NCBI GenBank assembly: GCA_947571655.1
Contig: CANOYR010000006.1
Location: 1-64,000, forward strand
DNA: 64,000 nt
Direction: 5' to 3'
From: an uncultured Caryophanales bacterium
GTDB lineage: Bacteria; Bacillota_I; Bacilli_A; RF39; UBA660
The notes beneath the pieces were generated by a model. It was not told the origin of the DNA and ran no database searches. It worked only from the letters and a program-made list of their open reading frames with translations. Below are positions 36,268 to 46,100 of this stretch, one piece after another. A program made the translations under genes and the position numbers. The stretch's first letter is position 1; each line of letters begins with the position of its first letter.

Positions 36268-37860
36268 ATGAGAGAAAAAAAGAAATTAAAACTAAAAAAA
36301 TTTCATCTGCATCCAGTTACTACTTTTATATTATTAACAGGAATCACCATGCTTTTAAGCTGGATTTTAAGTATATTTCAAGTACAAGCAACTTACAACC
36401 AATTAAATTTAACAACTTATGAATTAGAAAAAACACTAGTAGCCGTAGAAAATTTATTTAACTATAATGGGATTAAATCATTAATTAGCGAATCTGCCAA
36501 AAATTTTGTTAGTTTTACCACTTTAAGTACACTATTAATTGCTCTTATTGGATTAAGTGTCGCACAAACAACAGGATTTTTCGATGCTTTTATAAAACGA
36601 GTACTAGTAAAAATTAATAATCAAAAGATAACATGGATATTATTATTTTTAGCAACCATTTCAAGTTTGATTAACGAAATAGGGTATGTAATTCTAATTC
36701 CACTAGCAGCAATTATATTTAAAGAAAACAATCGAAATCCATTAGCGGGAATTATTACAGCCTTTACAGGAGTTGCCTTTGGATATGGAGTTACTTTGTT
36801 TGTAGGTTCTATGGAAGCAAATTTAGTTCCAATTACAGAAGCTTCTGCTCGTTTAATTGATAGCAATTATCATGTTCCATTAACATCAAACTTATTTATT
36901 ATCATTGCAACAACGATTATTTTATCCATTGTTGGGACCTTTATTATCGAAAAATTTGTGGTTCCAAAACTAGGAAGATATAAAGATATAGAAAACAAAA
37001 CAGAAGAAATAGAAGAAATTATCGATGAAGAAGAAATCGAACAAAGAAAATTAGAAGAAGATTACAGAGAAAAAAAAGGATTACGAAATGCTCTGATTGC
37101 AACAGTCTTTTTTATCGCCTTCTTTCTCTACGCACTACTTCCAAACTTACCATTTTCAGGAATGCTTCTGGATATGGAGGCAACAACTTATCTAAATCAG
37201 ATATTTGGAGAAAATTCTTACTTTCAAGATGGTTTTACATTTTTAATGTCTCTATACTTTATCATTGTTGGAATTGCTTATGGAAAGGGTGCAAAAACGA
37301 TAAGTAACGATAAAGAACTAATCCATGAAACTGGAAAAAAATTAGCAGAGATAGGAAGTTTAATTATTTTAATATTCTTTGCATCCCAATTTATCGCAGT
37401 ATTTAGAAAAACGAATATTGCAACAGTTGTAACTGCATGGGGAGCAAATCTTATTTCAGGAGCAAATTTTAGTGGATTACCACTAGTACTTTTAGTATTA
37501 ATTTTAATTGGTCTTATTAACCTAATTGCAGCAACACCCCTTGCCAAATGGACCATTTTAGCTCCAGCAGTTGTTCCTAAGCTAATGCAATCAAACATTT
37601 CTCCAGAATTTACACAATTCTTACTTCGCGCAGGAGATTCTATGACCAAAGGATTAACTCCTTTACTTGCCTATTTTGTAATTTTAATTGGATACCTAAA
37701 TATGTATAATCCAAACAAGAAAAGACCAATTACTGTAGGACGTGCTCTTAAATTAATGTTACCATACTGTCTAATTATTAGCATTACTTGGATTGTGATT
37801 GCCGTTCTTTGGTATTTAACGGGTCTTCCATTAGGACCTAATCGTTTTCCAACTTTATAG
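36268..37860 (+). CDS. AbgT-family transporter
   Basis: AbgT proteins take up p-aminobenzoyl-glutamate or export sulphonamide-like compounds; the substrate here is unknown. The 530-residue integral membrane protein has roughly a dozen hydrophobic segments. AbgT-typical stretches are NPLAGIITAFTGVAFGYGVT near 153-172, the helix-hairpin ITEASARLID near 191-200 and the C-terminal AGDSMTKGLTPLLAYFV near 456-472. A charged cytoplasmic loop lies at about 236-270. It starts two bases after the DUF951 stop, so it ends a parB-mscS-DUF951-abgT transcript. PABA-glutamate uptake would suit a folate-dependent organism, but that is inference. Confidence 0.88.
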   Translation: MREKKKLKLKKFHLHPVTTFILLTGITMLLSWILSIFQVQATYNQLNLTTYELEKTLVAVENLFNYNGIKSLISESAKNFVSFTTLSTLLIALIGLSVAQTTGFFDAFIKRVLVKINNQKITWILLFLATISSLINEIGYVILIPLAAIIFKENNRNPLAGIITAFTGVAFGYGVTLFVGSMEANLVPITEASARLIDSNYHVPLTSNLFIIIATTIILSIVGTFIIEKFVVPKLGRYKDIENKTEEIEEIIDEEEIEQRKLEEDYREKKGLRNALIATVFFIAFFLYALLPNLPFSGMLLDMEATTYLNQIFGENSYFQDGFTFLMSLYFIIVGIAYGKGAKTISNDKELIHETGKKLAEIGSLIILIFFASQFIAVFRKTNIATVVTAWGANLISGANFSGLPLVLLVLILIGLINLIAATPLAKWTILAPAVVPKLMQSNISPEFTQFLLRAGDSMTKGLTPLLAYFVILIGYLNMYNPNKKRPITVGRALKLMLPYCLIISITWIVIAVLWYLTGLPLGPNRFPTL

Positions 37861-37883
37861 ACAACAATTGTTGTCTTTTTTTA
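37859..37883 (+). terminator. Terminator after the AbgT-family gene
   Basis: AGACAACAATTGTTGTCT is a perfect inverted repeat followed by seven T, overlapping the stop codon. Confidence 0.88.
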
Positions 37884-38071
37884 TAGAAATGAAAAGAAAA
37901 AAATAATACTGAAATCTAAAAAAAGCAAAATAGACGCTGATTCTGTACTTGCAGGACGATTAAAAAATTTGCAAACATGATTGAACAAAACGAAGAGAAA
38001 ACTGTTTTTTAAGAATCAAAAAAAGAATAATACTTAAAAATATAAATTTATAAAAAAGAAAACAATATTTA

Positions 38072-38080
38072 TGATATAAT
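38072..38080 (+). promoter_or_regulatory. Extended -10 promoter of ychF
   Basis: TGATATAAT, identical to the box ahead of noc and prfA, ends 24 bases before the ychF start. The 190 bases before it hold no supported gene. Confidence 0.6.
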
Positions 38081-38104
38081 ATGAAATAAGAAAAGAGGGA
38101 TATT

Positions 38105-39205
38105 ATGGGATTAACAGCAGGAATTGTAGGACTTCCCAACGTAGGAAAATCAACTTTATTTAACGCTATTACAAAAAAAGGGATTCTAGCGGCAAATTAC
38201 CCTTTTGCCACTATCGATCCAAATGTGGGAATCGTAACCGTTCCAGATGAAAGACTAACCAAACTAAATGAAATGTATCAACCCCAAAGATTAATCCCAA
38301 CTGCCTATGAATTTACAGATATTGCAGGATTAGTGAAAGGTGCTAGTAAAGGAGAAGGATTAGGAAACAAATTTCTTTCACATATTAGAGAAACAGATGC
38401 GATTGTTGAAGTTGTAAGATGCTTTCAAAATACAGATATCATTCATGTAGAAGGGGAAGTAGATCCGATTCGTGATATTGAAATTATTAACTTAGAATTG
38501 ATTCTAGCGGATTTAGAAAGTATAGGTAACAGAATTGAAAAAATCTCTAAAAAATTAAGAGCGTCCAAAGACAAAGAAGAAGAAATTGAATTAGGAGCAC
38601 TAGAAAAAGCAAAAGCCTCCCTAGAAAAAAATCAACCCCTTCGCTTGGTAGACTTCACAGAAGAAGAAAAGTTAGCAATTAAATCCTATAACTTCTTGAC
38701 ACTAAAACCAATGATTTATATGGCAAATATCAATGAAGAAGAAGTATCCAAAGAGGATAACCAGTATGTACAACAAGTAAAAGAATATGCAGCAAAAGAA
38801 GATTCTAAAGTAATTAAAGTATGTGCTAAAATAGAAGAAGAATTAAGTCAACTAGAGGATAATGATAAAAGGGAAATGTTAGAAGCATTGGGAATCAAGA
38901 TGAGTGGACTCGATCAATTAATTCAGGCAACTTATGACCTTTTGGGACTTTCTACCTATTTTACCGTAGGAACTGATGAAGTAAGAGCTTGGACCTATCA
39001 AAAAGGAATGAATGCCAAACAATGTGCAGGAATCATTCATACAGACTTTGAAAAAGGTTTTATCAGAGCAGAAGTGATTTCTTATCAAGATTTAATAGAT
39101 TGTGGAAGCGAACTGAAAGTAAAAGAAGCAGGAAAATTCAGACTAGAAGGAAAAGATTACTTGATGCAAGATGGAGACATTTGTCATTTTAGATTTAATG
39201 TATAG
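38105..39205 (+). CDS. ychF: Ribosome-binding ATPase YchF
   Basis: An Obg-related P-loop protein that prefers ATP to GTP, associates with ribosomes and affects redox and translation. The 366-residue protein has G1 GLPNVGKSTLFNAIT (residues 10-24), NYPFATIDPNVG, G3 DIAGLVKGASKGEGLGNKFL near 66-85, a central coiled coil (about 130-180) and a C-terminal TGS domain (GTDEVRAWTYQKG). AGAGGG precedes the ATG. Its place ahead of rpsF is the Bacillus order, here interrupted by three accessory genes. Confidence 0.97.
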   Translation: MGLTAGIVGLPNVGKSTLFNAITKKGILAANYPFATIDPNVGIVTVPDERLTKLNEMYQPQRLIPTAYEFTDIAGLVKGASKGEGLGNKFLSHIRETDAIVEVVRCFQNTDIIHVEGEVDPIRDIEIINLELILADLESIGNRIEKISKKLRASKDKEEEIELGALEKAKASLEKNQPLRLVDFTEEEKLAIKSYNFLTLKPMIYMANINEEEVSKEDNQYVQQVKEYAAKEDSKVIKVCAKIEEELSQLEDNDKREMLEALGIKMSGLDQLIQATYDLLGLSTYFTVGTDEVRAWTYQKGMNAKQCAGIIHTDFEKGFIRAEVISYQDLIDCGSELKVKEAGKFRLEGKDYLMQDGDICHFRFNV

Positions 39206-39267
39206 ATAAAAACAGGAGAGCTGAATATTTATCAGCAAAAAGGATTATAATGAAGAAGGGTGATGCA

Positions 39268-39909
39268 ATGAAAAATAAAATTTATCCAAAAGTATTTTTA
39301 TGGCTATTTATAGGTATGCTAATTACATTTATAACAGGAATTTATACCAAAACAAATCAAAGTGCACTAGAATTTATCTTTCTAAATAATGGATATATAT
39401 TTCTAATCATATTAGAACTGGCATGTGCTATTTTCTTAAGTGCAAGAATTCACAAAATGAATCCAATAACAGCAAAAACTTGTTACTTAATCTACTCATT
39501 TCTAAGTGGGTTAAGTTTCTCAGCAGTATTTATTGTTTATAAAGTAGAATCAATTCTTCTTGTCTTTTTAGTAGCATCAATTTTATTTCTATTATTTGCT
39601 CTAATTGGATACTTAACAAAATTAGACTTAACCAAAATTGGAAGTTTCTTACTTATGATGTTACTTGGTGTAGTTATTTGTTCCATTATAAATATCTTCG
39701 TGCACAATGAAACTTTTGATTTAGTAGTAACTTGTATCAGTATCTTAGTATTCCTAGGGTATATTGCATACGATATCCAAACCATAAAGAAATTAGAAGG
39801 TTCGATTGAAGAAGATAATCTAGCAATCTATGGTGCATTCCAATTATACTTAGACTTTATTAACATTATTTATGATTTACTAAGATTATTTGGTCAAAGT
39901 GATGATTAA
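39268..39909 (+). CDS. Bax inhibitor-1 family membrane protein
   Basis: A 213-residue protein with about seven hydrophobic segments covering most of its length. The family's acidic C-terminal pattern is recognisable: FLGYIAYDIQTIK and the closing DFINIIYDLLRLFG. Bacillus YetJ of this family is a pH-sensitive calcium leak channel; the same role here is inference. ATG 39268 follows AAGGGTGA by five bases, so the earlier ATG at 39250 is rejected. It stands 62 bases behind ychF and has its own terminator. Confidence 0.85.
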   Translation: MKNKIYPKVFLWLFIGMLITFITGIYTKTNQSALEFIFLNNGYIFLIILELACAIFLSARIHKMNPITAKTCYLIYSFLSGLSFSAVFIVYKVESILLVFLVASILFLLFALIGYLTKLDLTKIGSFLLMMLLGVVICSIINIFVHNETFDLVVTCISILVFLGYIAYDIQTIKKLEGSIEEDNLAIYGAFQLYLDFINIIYDLLRLFGQSDD

Positions 39910-39913
39910 GAAC

Positions 39914-39944
39914 AAAAATAGCTCATTTTTGAACTATTTTTTAA
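39914..39944 (+). terminator. Terminator after the Bax-inhibitor-type gene
   Basis: AAAATAGCTCA pairs, with one mismatch, with TGAACTATTTT around TTTT, then TTAATTT. Confidence 0.75.
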
Positions 39945-40211
39945 TTTACATAAAATAGAAAGTAACAAAAGCAATCACAGAAAAAAATGTATTAATAGTT
40001 TTCATTAAGAAAAGATTCTTGTATAAGTCATTTCTCCCAAGATAATTAAAATAGTTCTTAATTAAATTATTTATTAAATTTTTATATTTTTGTAGTATAA
40101 TGCTATATGAAAAATATCCTTTATATGTATTTTTGACACTTACATTTTATCAAAGATTTCTTTTTTTTGTCTCCCATCAAATGATTTTACCCTATCGCTA
40201 GTATAAATTAT
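39945..40211. other. Intergenic stretch, nothing recognised
   Basis: About 270 AT-rich bases between the terminator and the next promoter. No open frame with a ribosome site and no RNA gene was recognised. Confidence 0.5.
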
Positions 40212-40241
40212 TTGACAAATATTCCCAAAATGTGTTAAAAT
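40212..40241 (+). promoter_or_regulatory. Promoter of the HAD-acyltransferase gene
   Basis: Perfect TTGACA (40212-40217) and TAAAAT (40236-40241) with an 18-base spacer, 36 bases before the start codon. Confidence 0.75.
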
Positions 40242-40277
40242 ACAACGCAATACATTTTTGAAAAGGGGAGTATAGAT

Positions 40278-41663
40278 ATGATGAAAATTATATTAGATAC
40301 AGATGGAACAACAACCAATTTTAATAAATTTATGCAAGAAGAGGCAATTCCATACTTTCAGAAAAAATATGGGATGGAAATAGTAAATCCTGAAGAATTA
40401 GAAGTAGAAGACATTTTAGACATGAAAAATTTCTTCCAAAAAAAATATTCAATTACTGAACAAGAAGCGGAAAAAATGGTAAAAAAAGCACTAGATTCTT
40501 TCTGGATTGGTTGGAATTTTGTAAAATTCTCTTTATTGAACCGTTTTCGACCAGGAGTAAAAGAATTTTTAAACAAAATGATAAAACTAGGTTATGACGT
40601 AGAAATTCATACTTCTAGAAGTAAAACATGTGATAAAACGATTATTGGAAAAGTAGCAAGGACTTTTACAATTTGGCAATATTGGTTAAATGGAGTAAAA
40701 ATCAATAAAAAGGACGTTTTCTTTTATAAAAACGATGAAGACAAAATAAATGGGATTATAGATCAAAATCCAGATTTAGTATTTGACGATAAGCCAATAA
40801 TTATAGATCAGCTATTAAATAAAAAAATTCCAACAATATGTGTGGAAGGAAATCATAATAAAGATCTAATAGAAAATAAGAATATGGCTAAAATTAATAC
40901 TTTTAATCAACAAGAATTAGACCCAAAACTAGAGAAATTAATTCCTGAGCAAAAAAGAAAATATCATCAAAGAATTGTAGACTCTAATCGATACTTTAAA
41001 AACTTACAAATTTTTCGTCCAGCTATCCTGGGATATTTCAGACCATTAGTTTTACATAAAGAAAATATTATCGTTTCAAAAGAACCAAAAACTATTATAG
41101 CACCAAACCATAGAAATACTTTCGATCCATTAGTAATCACAGGATTTCTCAATATAAATGTTCATTGGGCAGCTTTGAGTAGATTTTTTGAAGCGAACGA
41201 CAGTATTTTTAATAACAGTAAAAACATCCATTTATGTAAATTTACAGCCGATGCTTTCAAAAAATTAGAGTATTTTCCGATTGAAAGAAAGTGTGATAAC
41301 CCAAATGCCAATAATTTCAATACTTTAAAAGATATGAATAACTTTTTAAAATATCATGAACCAATTGGTATCTTTGGTGAAGGGACTACCAAACATCCTG
41401 AGAATCAATATTTTGGGAACTTTGATGATAGTTTTCTAACATTAGCTAAGAAAAACAATGCATGGATTCAACCAGTTACTATTACCTGGGTCGATGACAA
41501 CTTGATTGGAAATAAAGTAGTTATAAACTTTGGAAAAGCATTTAAAGTGAATGACCAATCAATAGAGAAAGCAATGGAAAAATATATGACGATACATTTT
41601 GAAAATTTAAAAGAAAATGAAGATATCATTGAAGGGAAAAAGAAAAATAAAAAGAAAAGATAA
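40278..41663 (+). CDS. Fusion of a HAD-like hydrolase and a PlsC-type acyltransferase
   Basis: A 461-residue protein with two domains. Residues 1-205 resemble a HAD phosphatase: D7-T-D9-G-T nucleophile loop, a TSR motif at 112-114 and VFDDKP near 168-173. Residues 245-440 match the glycerolipid acyltransferase family: motif I N277-H278-RNTF-D283, motif III GIFGEGT (364-370) and PVTI (399-402). No membrane helix is obvious, so it would act on the inner membrane surface. HAD plus PlsC resembles an enzyme that both dephosphorylates and acylates a lipid precursor, but the substrate is unknown. The lysine-rich C-terminus (KKKNKKKR) may aid membrane contact. RBS AAAAGGGGAG precedes the ATG pair. 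Confidence 0.8.
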   Translation: MMKIILDTDGTTTNFNKFMQEEAIPYFQKKYGMEIVNPEELEVEDILDMKNFFQKKYSITEQEAEKMVKKALDSFWIGWNFVKFSLLNRFRPGVKEFLNKMIKLGYDVEIHTSRSKTCDKTIIGKVARTFTIWQYWLNGVKINKKDVFFYKNDEDKINGIIDQNPDLVFDDKPIIIDQLLNKKIPTICVEGNHNKDLIENKNMAKINTFNQQELDPKLEKLIPEQKRKYHQRIVDSNRYFKNLQIFRPAILGYFRPLVLHKENIIVSKEPKTIIAPNHRNTFDPLVITGFLNINVHWAALSRFFEANDSIFNNSKNIHLCKFTADAFKKLEYFPIERKCDNPNANNFNTLKDMNNFLKYHEPIGIFGEGTTKHPENQYFGNFDDSFLTLAKKNNAWIQPVTITWVDDNLIGNKVVINFGKAFKVNDQSIEKAMEKYMTIHFENLKENEDIIEGKKKNKKKR

Positions 41664-41672
41664 AATTTTATG

Positions 41673-41697
41673 AAAGACTTACCAAAGTCTTTTATTT
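41673..41697 (+). terminator. Terminator after the HAD-acyltransferase gene
   Basis: AAAGACTT pairs with AAGTCTTT around ACCA, followed by TATTTTGT. Confidence 0.8.
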
Positions 41698-41751
41698 TGT
41701 GTATAATGAGATTAAATAAACAATCTCATTTTTTGTTAGGAAGTGATTACA

Positions 41752-43665
41752 TTGCATTTTAGTATACCACTATTAGTTCTCAATCTAATTTATCTAATTT
41801 TAATTAGTTTTTTATATCTATCAAAGGAAAAAATGAAAACATTAGAAAATACACTATATAGTACTTTACTTATTACTAGTATTATTGGAGTTATCTTAGA
41901 TATAGCAGGAATTTATGCCCACCTAAACTTACCAGACACAAGTATAGTAAGATGGTTAATTGTTAAATTATATATGTTATATTTATTAACTTTTCTTTTT
42001 CTAATAACAGTGTATATTATATGCCTAGACAAAAAACTTGAACTTCAATTAAACAAACAAAAAGATATTTTCAAAATGACATCAATCAAAGCACTTCTTT
42101 TCGCCTATATTATCTCATTTATATTAAATATTATTCTCCCATTTTCGTATTATAGGAACGATAATTCTGTATACATTTATGGAGCCAATGCAATTTACTT
42201 ATACGGAGTTGCAGCGGTTAATATTATTGGTTGGATTATTTATACTATAGTGAACCATAAAAGAATCAATAAAAAGAAAATTTTACCTATCATCAGTTTT
42301 TCACTTCTAAGTATTCCAGCAATTTTAATTCAATTAAATTATCCAGAAATGTTAATTGTTACCTCCTTGTCTTCTTTTGTTGTTTTATTCATGTATCATA
42401 CAATAGAAAATCCAGATTTAAAAATGATTTCAGAATTAGAAATAGCAAAAGAGCAAGCAGAAAAAAATAATCATGCTAAATCTGACTTTCTTTCTAGTAT
42501 GTCTCATGAAATTAGAACTCCATTAAATGCAATTGTTGGTCTTTCCGAAAATATTGCAAGTTATAAAAACCAGATGCCAAAAGAAGTCATAGAAGATACA
42601 GAAGACATTCAAAATGCGAGTCAAACTTTATTAGAAATTGTTGGAAATATTCTTGATATTAATAAAATTGAAAGTGAAAAAATGGAAATTATTGAAGCTT
42701 CATATAATTTTAAAGATGAGATTAGTAAATTAGTAAAAGTAACTAGTACAAGAATCGAGGAAAAACCAATTAATCTAAAATTCAATATAGAAGATTCCAT
42801 CCCAGAACAACTAATAGGAGATAAAGTTCATATCAAACAAATTATAAACAATCTCCTATCTAATGCGATTAAGTATACAGAAGAGGGTCAAATAGACTTA
42901 AATATCGATTGTGTTAAACAAAAGGATATTTGCAAATTAAAAATAGTCATTCAAGATACAGGTAGAGGAATCAAAGAAGAAGACTTCAATCATCTTTTTA
43001 AAAAATTTGAAAGATTAAATGTTGAAAAAAATACAACAATTGAAGGTACAGGTTTAGGGCTAGTAATTACCAAATCATTAGTAGAAATGATGGGTGGATC
43101 CATTAATTTAAAAAGTCAATTCGGAAAAGGAACCACCTTTATCATAGAAATTCCACAAAAAATTAATCAAAATCAATCATCGCCATTAACTATTGAATCT
43201 AAGGAAGAAACATACCTAAATCAAACAGACTTCATAACAATAGACAAGAGAATTTTTCAAGGAAAAAAAATCTTAATCGTGGATGATAATAAATTAAACA
43301 TCAAAGTTGCAAAAAAAGCTTTACAAGATTTTCAATTAGAAATAGATGAAGTAAGTGATGGGCAAAGTTGTTTAAATAAAATAGTTCATGGAGATGAGTA
43401 TGATTTAATTTTGATGGATATTATGATGCCAAATATGAATGGAGAAACAACATTAAAAATTTTAAAACAGAATCCGAATTTTAGAATTCCAGTCATCGCT
43501 TTAACTGCAGATGCACTTGCTGGTGCGAAAGAAAAATACACAAAAGAAGGTTTCATTGACTATATTCCCAAGCCATTTAATAGAAAAGAAATTCAAGAAA
43601 AATTAGAATTTATTTTCAAAACGACCCAACATACAAACATATCGAATGAAAACAATCTAAGATAA
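41752..43665 (+). CDS. Hybrid sensor histidine kinase with receiver domain
   Basis: A membrane-bound two-component protein of 637 residues. About seven hydrophobic segments occupy residues 1-220 with no large outside domain. Next come a HisKA domain with phospho-acceptor His near 252 ([16 protein letters not shown]), a HATPase domain with N box [14 protein letters not shown] and GTGLGL, and a C-terminal receiver ([33 protein letters not shown]). No HPt domain or separate response regulator is nearby, so the output is unknown. Start TTG 41752 is preferred: AGGAAG lies eight bases upstream, whereas the GTG at 41743 overlaps it. Its insertion between ychF and rpsF is not standard. Confidence 0.92.
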   Translation: MHFSIPLLVLNLIYLILISFLYLSKEKMKTLENTLYSTLLITSIIGVILDIAGIYAHLNLPDTSIVRWLIVKLYMLYLLTFLFLITVYIICLDKKLELQLNKQKDIFKMTSIKALLFAYIISFILNIILPFSYYRNDNSVYIYGANAIYLYGVAAVNIIGWIIYTIVNHKRINKKKILPIISFSLLSIPAILIQLNYPEMLIVTSLSSFVVLFMYHTIENPDLKMISELEIAKEQAEKNNHAKSDFLSSMSHEIRTPLNAIVGLSENIASYKNQMPKEVIEDTEDIQNASQTLLEIVGNILDINKIESEKMEIIEASYNFKDEISKLVKVTSTRIEEKPINLKFNIEDSIPEQLIGDKVHIKQIINNLLSNAIKYTEEGQIDLNIDCVKQKDICKLKIVIQDTGRGIKEEDFNHLFKKFERLNVEKNTTIEGTGLGLVITKSLVEMMGGSINLKSQFGKGTTFIIEIPQKINQNQSSPLTIESKEETYLNQTDFITIDKRIFQGKKILIVDDNKLNIKVAKKALQDFQLEIDEVSDGQSCLNKIVHGDEYDLILMDIMMPNMNGETTLKILKQNPNFRIPVIALTADALAGAKEKYTKEGFIDYIPKPFNRKEIQEKLEFIFKTTQHTNISNENNLR

Positions 43666-43851
43666 AATCATCAACGAAAGGATTTCATCGCAAAAGATCT
43701 TATAAATTTAAAAAATCGGATAATATTAAAATTTAATACCCTTTTTCTATATTTTAGGGCAACTTCTATTATAAATATGAAAAAAGAATCAACAAAAAGC
43801 ATTTACATTTCTTCCATTTTTTGTTATATTACTAACGAGTATTTAATACTC

Positions 43852-43874
43852 CTTGCCAAGCAATTGGCCACAAG
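43852..43874 (+). promoter_or_regulatory. Candidate S6:S18-type autoregulatory leader hairpin of rpsF
   Basis: CTTG / CAAG and CCAA / TTGG can pair around a GCAA tetraloop, leaving a CCA bulge, about 20 bases before the rpsF start. Leaders of rpsF often carry a bulged hairpin mimicking the 16S site of the S6:S18 dimer, but the usual bulge is CCG, so this is tentative. Confidence 0.35.
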
Positions 43875-43894
43875 TCCAAAAGGAGGTGCAAAGA

Positions 43895-44185
43895 ATGAGA
43901 AAATATGAATTAATGTTTATTGTAAAGCCAGACTTAGAAGAAGCAGAAATCAAAAAAGTTGCTGACAACATGAAAAATGTAATTACTTCTAATGGTGGAA
44001 AAATTCTTGAAGCAAAAGAAATGGGACAAAAAGACCTAGCTTATGAAATTAAGAAATATAAAACTGGGTATTATTTCCTATTCTTAATTGAAACTGAGAA
44101 TCTAGAAACAACCAAAGAATTCGAACGTATATCTCGAATCAATGAAAACATCATTCGTAATATCGTAATAAAAGTAGAAGATTAA
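43895..44185 (+). CDS. rpsF: Small ribosomal subunit protein bS6
   Basis: A 96-residue protein that binds with bS18 to the 30S platform. It starts [14 protein letters not shown] and contains [20 protein letters not shown] and the closing [29 protein letters not shown] seven bases before the ATG fixes the start; 14 extra in-frame codons upstream cover the leader hairpin and are rejected. It heads the rpsF-ssb-rpsR operon. Confidence 0.97.
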   Translation: MRKYELMFIVKPDLEEAEIKKVADNMKNVITSNGGKILEAKEMGQKDLAYEIKKYKTGYYFLFLIETENLETTKEFERISRINENIIRNIVIKVED

Positions 44186-44198
44186 GAGAGGAATAAAA

Positions 44199-44678
44199 AT
44201 GAATAAAGTATTTTTAATCGGAAGATTAACGAGAGATCCAGAATTAAGATATACAAGTAGTAACATCGCTACTGCATCATTTAGTATTGCAGTTAACAGA
44301 AACTTCACGAATCAAAACGGAGAACGAGAAGCAGATTTTATTAACATTGTTGTTTGGAGAAAACAAGCAGAAAATGTAAAAAACTATTTAACAAAAGGAA
44401 GTCAAGTAGCAATCGATGGAAGAATTCAAACTAGAACCTACGATGCTCAAGACGGATCAAAAAGATATGTAACAGAAGTAATTGCAGATAATGTACAATT
44501 CTTAGATAGTAAGAATAGTAATACAATGAGTGGGGGATTCCCAGCGGACAATCCAAGTCCTTACGATTTTGAACAATCAAGGCCAGCTCCAACTCAAAAT
44601 GTAACAGATGTATCTTCAGACCCTTTTGCTGATTTTGGTTCTTCTATTGAAATTAGTGATGATGAATTACCATTCTAA
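44199..44678 (+). CDS. ssb: Single-stranded DNA-binding protein
   Basis: A 159-residue OB-fold protein protecting single-stranded DNA. It starts [19 protein letters not shown], with FSIAVNR and [15 protein letters not shown] in the DNA-binding fold (residues 1-105). A flexible Ser/Pro/Asn-rich linker and the acidic tip ISDDELPF, the docking tail for replication and repair partners, complete it. Placement between rpsF (13 bases) and rpsR (17 bases) is canonical. Confidence 0.98.
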   Translation: MNKVFLIGRLTRDPELRYTSSNIATASFSIAVNRNFTNQNGEREADFINIVVWRKQAENVKNYLTKGSQVAIDGRIQTRTYDAQDGSKRYVTEVIADNVQFLDSKNSNTMSGGFPADNPSPYDFEQSRPAPTQNVTDVSSDPFADFGSSIEISDDELPF

Positions 44679-44695
44679 GGAAGGAGAAAAAGAAA

Positions 44696-44911
44696 ATGGC
44701 AGAATTTTATAGAAAAAAGAAAAAAATATGCTATATGTGTACAGGAAAAGAAATCGACTATAAAGACGTAGAAACCTTAAAAAAATATATTAACGACAAA
44801 GGAAAGATTTTACCAAGAAGAATTACTGGTGCTTGTGCAAAACATCAAAGATATATCGCTCAACAAATCAAACGTGCCCGTATGATTGGATTAATTCCTT
44901 ATACAAAATAG
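44696..44911 (+). CDS. rpsR: Small ribosomal subunit protein bS18
   Basis: A 71-residue basic protein, partner of bS6. Typical segments are the [13 protein letters not shown] start region, [20 protein letters not shown] and [20 protein letters not shown]. The paired Cys at 12 and 15 plus a later Cys in TGAC-AKH resemble the zinc-containing bS18 variant. GGAAGGAG precedes the ATG. A strong terminator ends the operon. Confidence 0.98.
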   Translation: MAEFYRKKKKICYMCTGKEIDYKDVETLKKYINDKGKILPRRITGACAKHQRYIAQQIKRARMIGLIPYTK

Positions 44912-44917
44912 AAAGTG

Positions 44918-44948
44918 AGATGAACGATTAAAAAAGTTCATCTTTTTA
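44918..44948 (+). terminator. rpsF-ssb-rpsR operon terminator
   Basis: AGATGAAC and GTTCATCT pair around an A-rich loop, followed by TTTTATTT, seven bases after rpsR. Confidence 0.88.
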
Positions 44949-45127
44949 TTTCAAAAAAAAGAAATTCATAGTATAATAAACAGTCAATAGAAAAAGTATA
45001 CAAACTGTCAAGAACTAAAACAATCAATCCTTACGTTACACCCAAACGGAAAGTGAATGTCTTCGAAGAAAGATGACAGAATTTAAAACCTGTAGTATAA
45101 TAGATATACAGATTAGAAAGGAGTTTT

Positions 45128-46090
45128 ATGAGAATTTTAGAAAAAGCCAAAGAACTAAGAAAAGCAATTAAAAATCACGAAATAGTGTTTATTGTTGGAC
45201 ATAAAGATCTAGATTTAGATGCCATTGGCAGTGCTTTAGGGATGGCCTATATTGTAGAACAATTTCATAAAGAAGCATATATCATTATCGACGATGAAAC
45301 GTTTGAACCAGCAGTAGAGAAAATTATCCATCAAACACCTAAAAGTAAGTTAATCAAAAGTGAAAATCTTTCGAAAAAAATGAAAGATAAAAATTTATTA
45401 ATTATAGTCGATACCAATAAGGAAAAACTCTTACAAAACAGAGATTTATTAAATATATTTGAAGACATTATCATAATTGACCATCACCAACCAAGTTCAT
45501 CTAGTATAGAAAAAGGAATGATTTTAATTGATACAGAGTCATCAAGTGCTTGTGAATTAATTACCGAATTAATCTACTACTATGGAATCAAATTAGATTC
45601 AGAAATTGCTACTACAATTCTTGGTGGAATCGTTTTAGATACCAACAACTTTGTAGTGAAGACACAAGCAAAAACCTATTTTGCTGCTTATCATTTAACT
45701 TCTTTTGGTGCAGATCCAAGAAAAGTACAATACTACTTAAAACAAGATATCAAAGATTATATAATCAGACAAAAAGTAATTATTGATGTAGAGATTGTTG
45801 ATGGAAGATTTGCAGTAACTACAGGAGATGAATCCATCAAATACAAAAGAGAAGAACTGGCAAAAGTTGCCGACACTCTACTTCAATTTCATGGAATTAC
45901 TGCCTCTTTTGTAGTAGGAAAAGTTGGAGATGACACCATTGGAATCAGTGCAAGAAGTGAAGGAAAAATAGATGTTGGAAAGATTTTAGAACAACTAGGT
46001 GGTGGTGGTGGATCACAAGAAGCTGCTACTCAAATTCAAAATCAAAAAATAGAAGAGGTTAAAAGTCAATTATTAGAAATCTTAAAATAA
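45128..46090 (+). CDS. Soluble GdpP-like DHH/DHHA1 phosphodiesterase
   Basis: Normally the full GdpP/YybT precedes rplI and degrades cyclic-di-AMP; it has two membrane helices, PAS and GGDEF-like domains before DHH/DHHA1. Here the 320-residue protein starts directly at the DHH part: [11 protein letters not shown] (24-34, metal ligands His25, Asp27, Asp29), DTN at 95-97 and IDHHQPSSS at 117-125. The DHHA1 domain follows with [14 protein letters not shown]. The usual GGGGH motif reads GGGGGS, lacking the His, though AATQ follows as in GdpP. AAAGGAG precedes the ATG, and no upstream frame restores the missing domains. Activity on c-di-AMP, pApA or nano-RNA is open. Confidence 0.85.
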   Translation: MRILEKAKELRKAIKNHEIVFIVGHKDLDLDAIGSALGMAYIVEQFHKEAYIIIDDETFEPAVEKIIHQTPKSKLIKSENLSKKMKDKNLLIIVDTNKEKLLQNRDLLNIFEDIIIIDHHQPSSSSIEKGMILIDTESSSACELITELIYYYGIKLDSEIATTILGGIVLDTNNFVVKTQAKTYFAAYHLTSFGADPRKVQYYLKQDIKDYIIRQKVIIDVEIVDGRFAVTTGDESIKYKREELAKVADTLLQFHGITASFVVGKVGDDTIGISARSEGKIDVGKILEQLGGGGGSQEAATQIQNQKIEEVKSQLLEILK

Positions 46091-46100
46091 GGGGGAAAAG

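Noticed and set aside
37889-37981. 30-codon plus-strand open frame after the AbgT-family gene
   Set aside because: It follows a strong terminator directly, has no ribosome site and no recognisable product.
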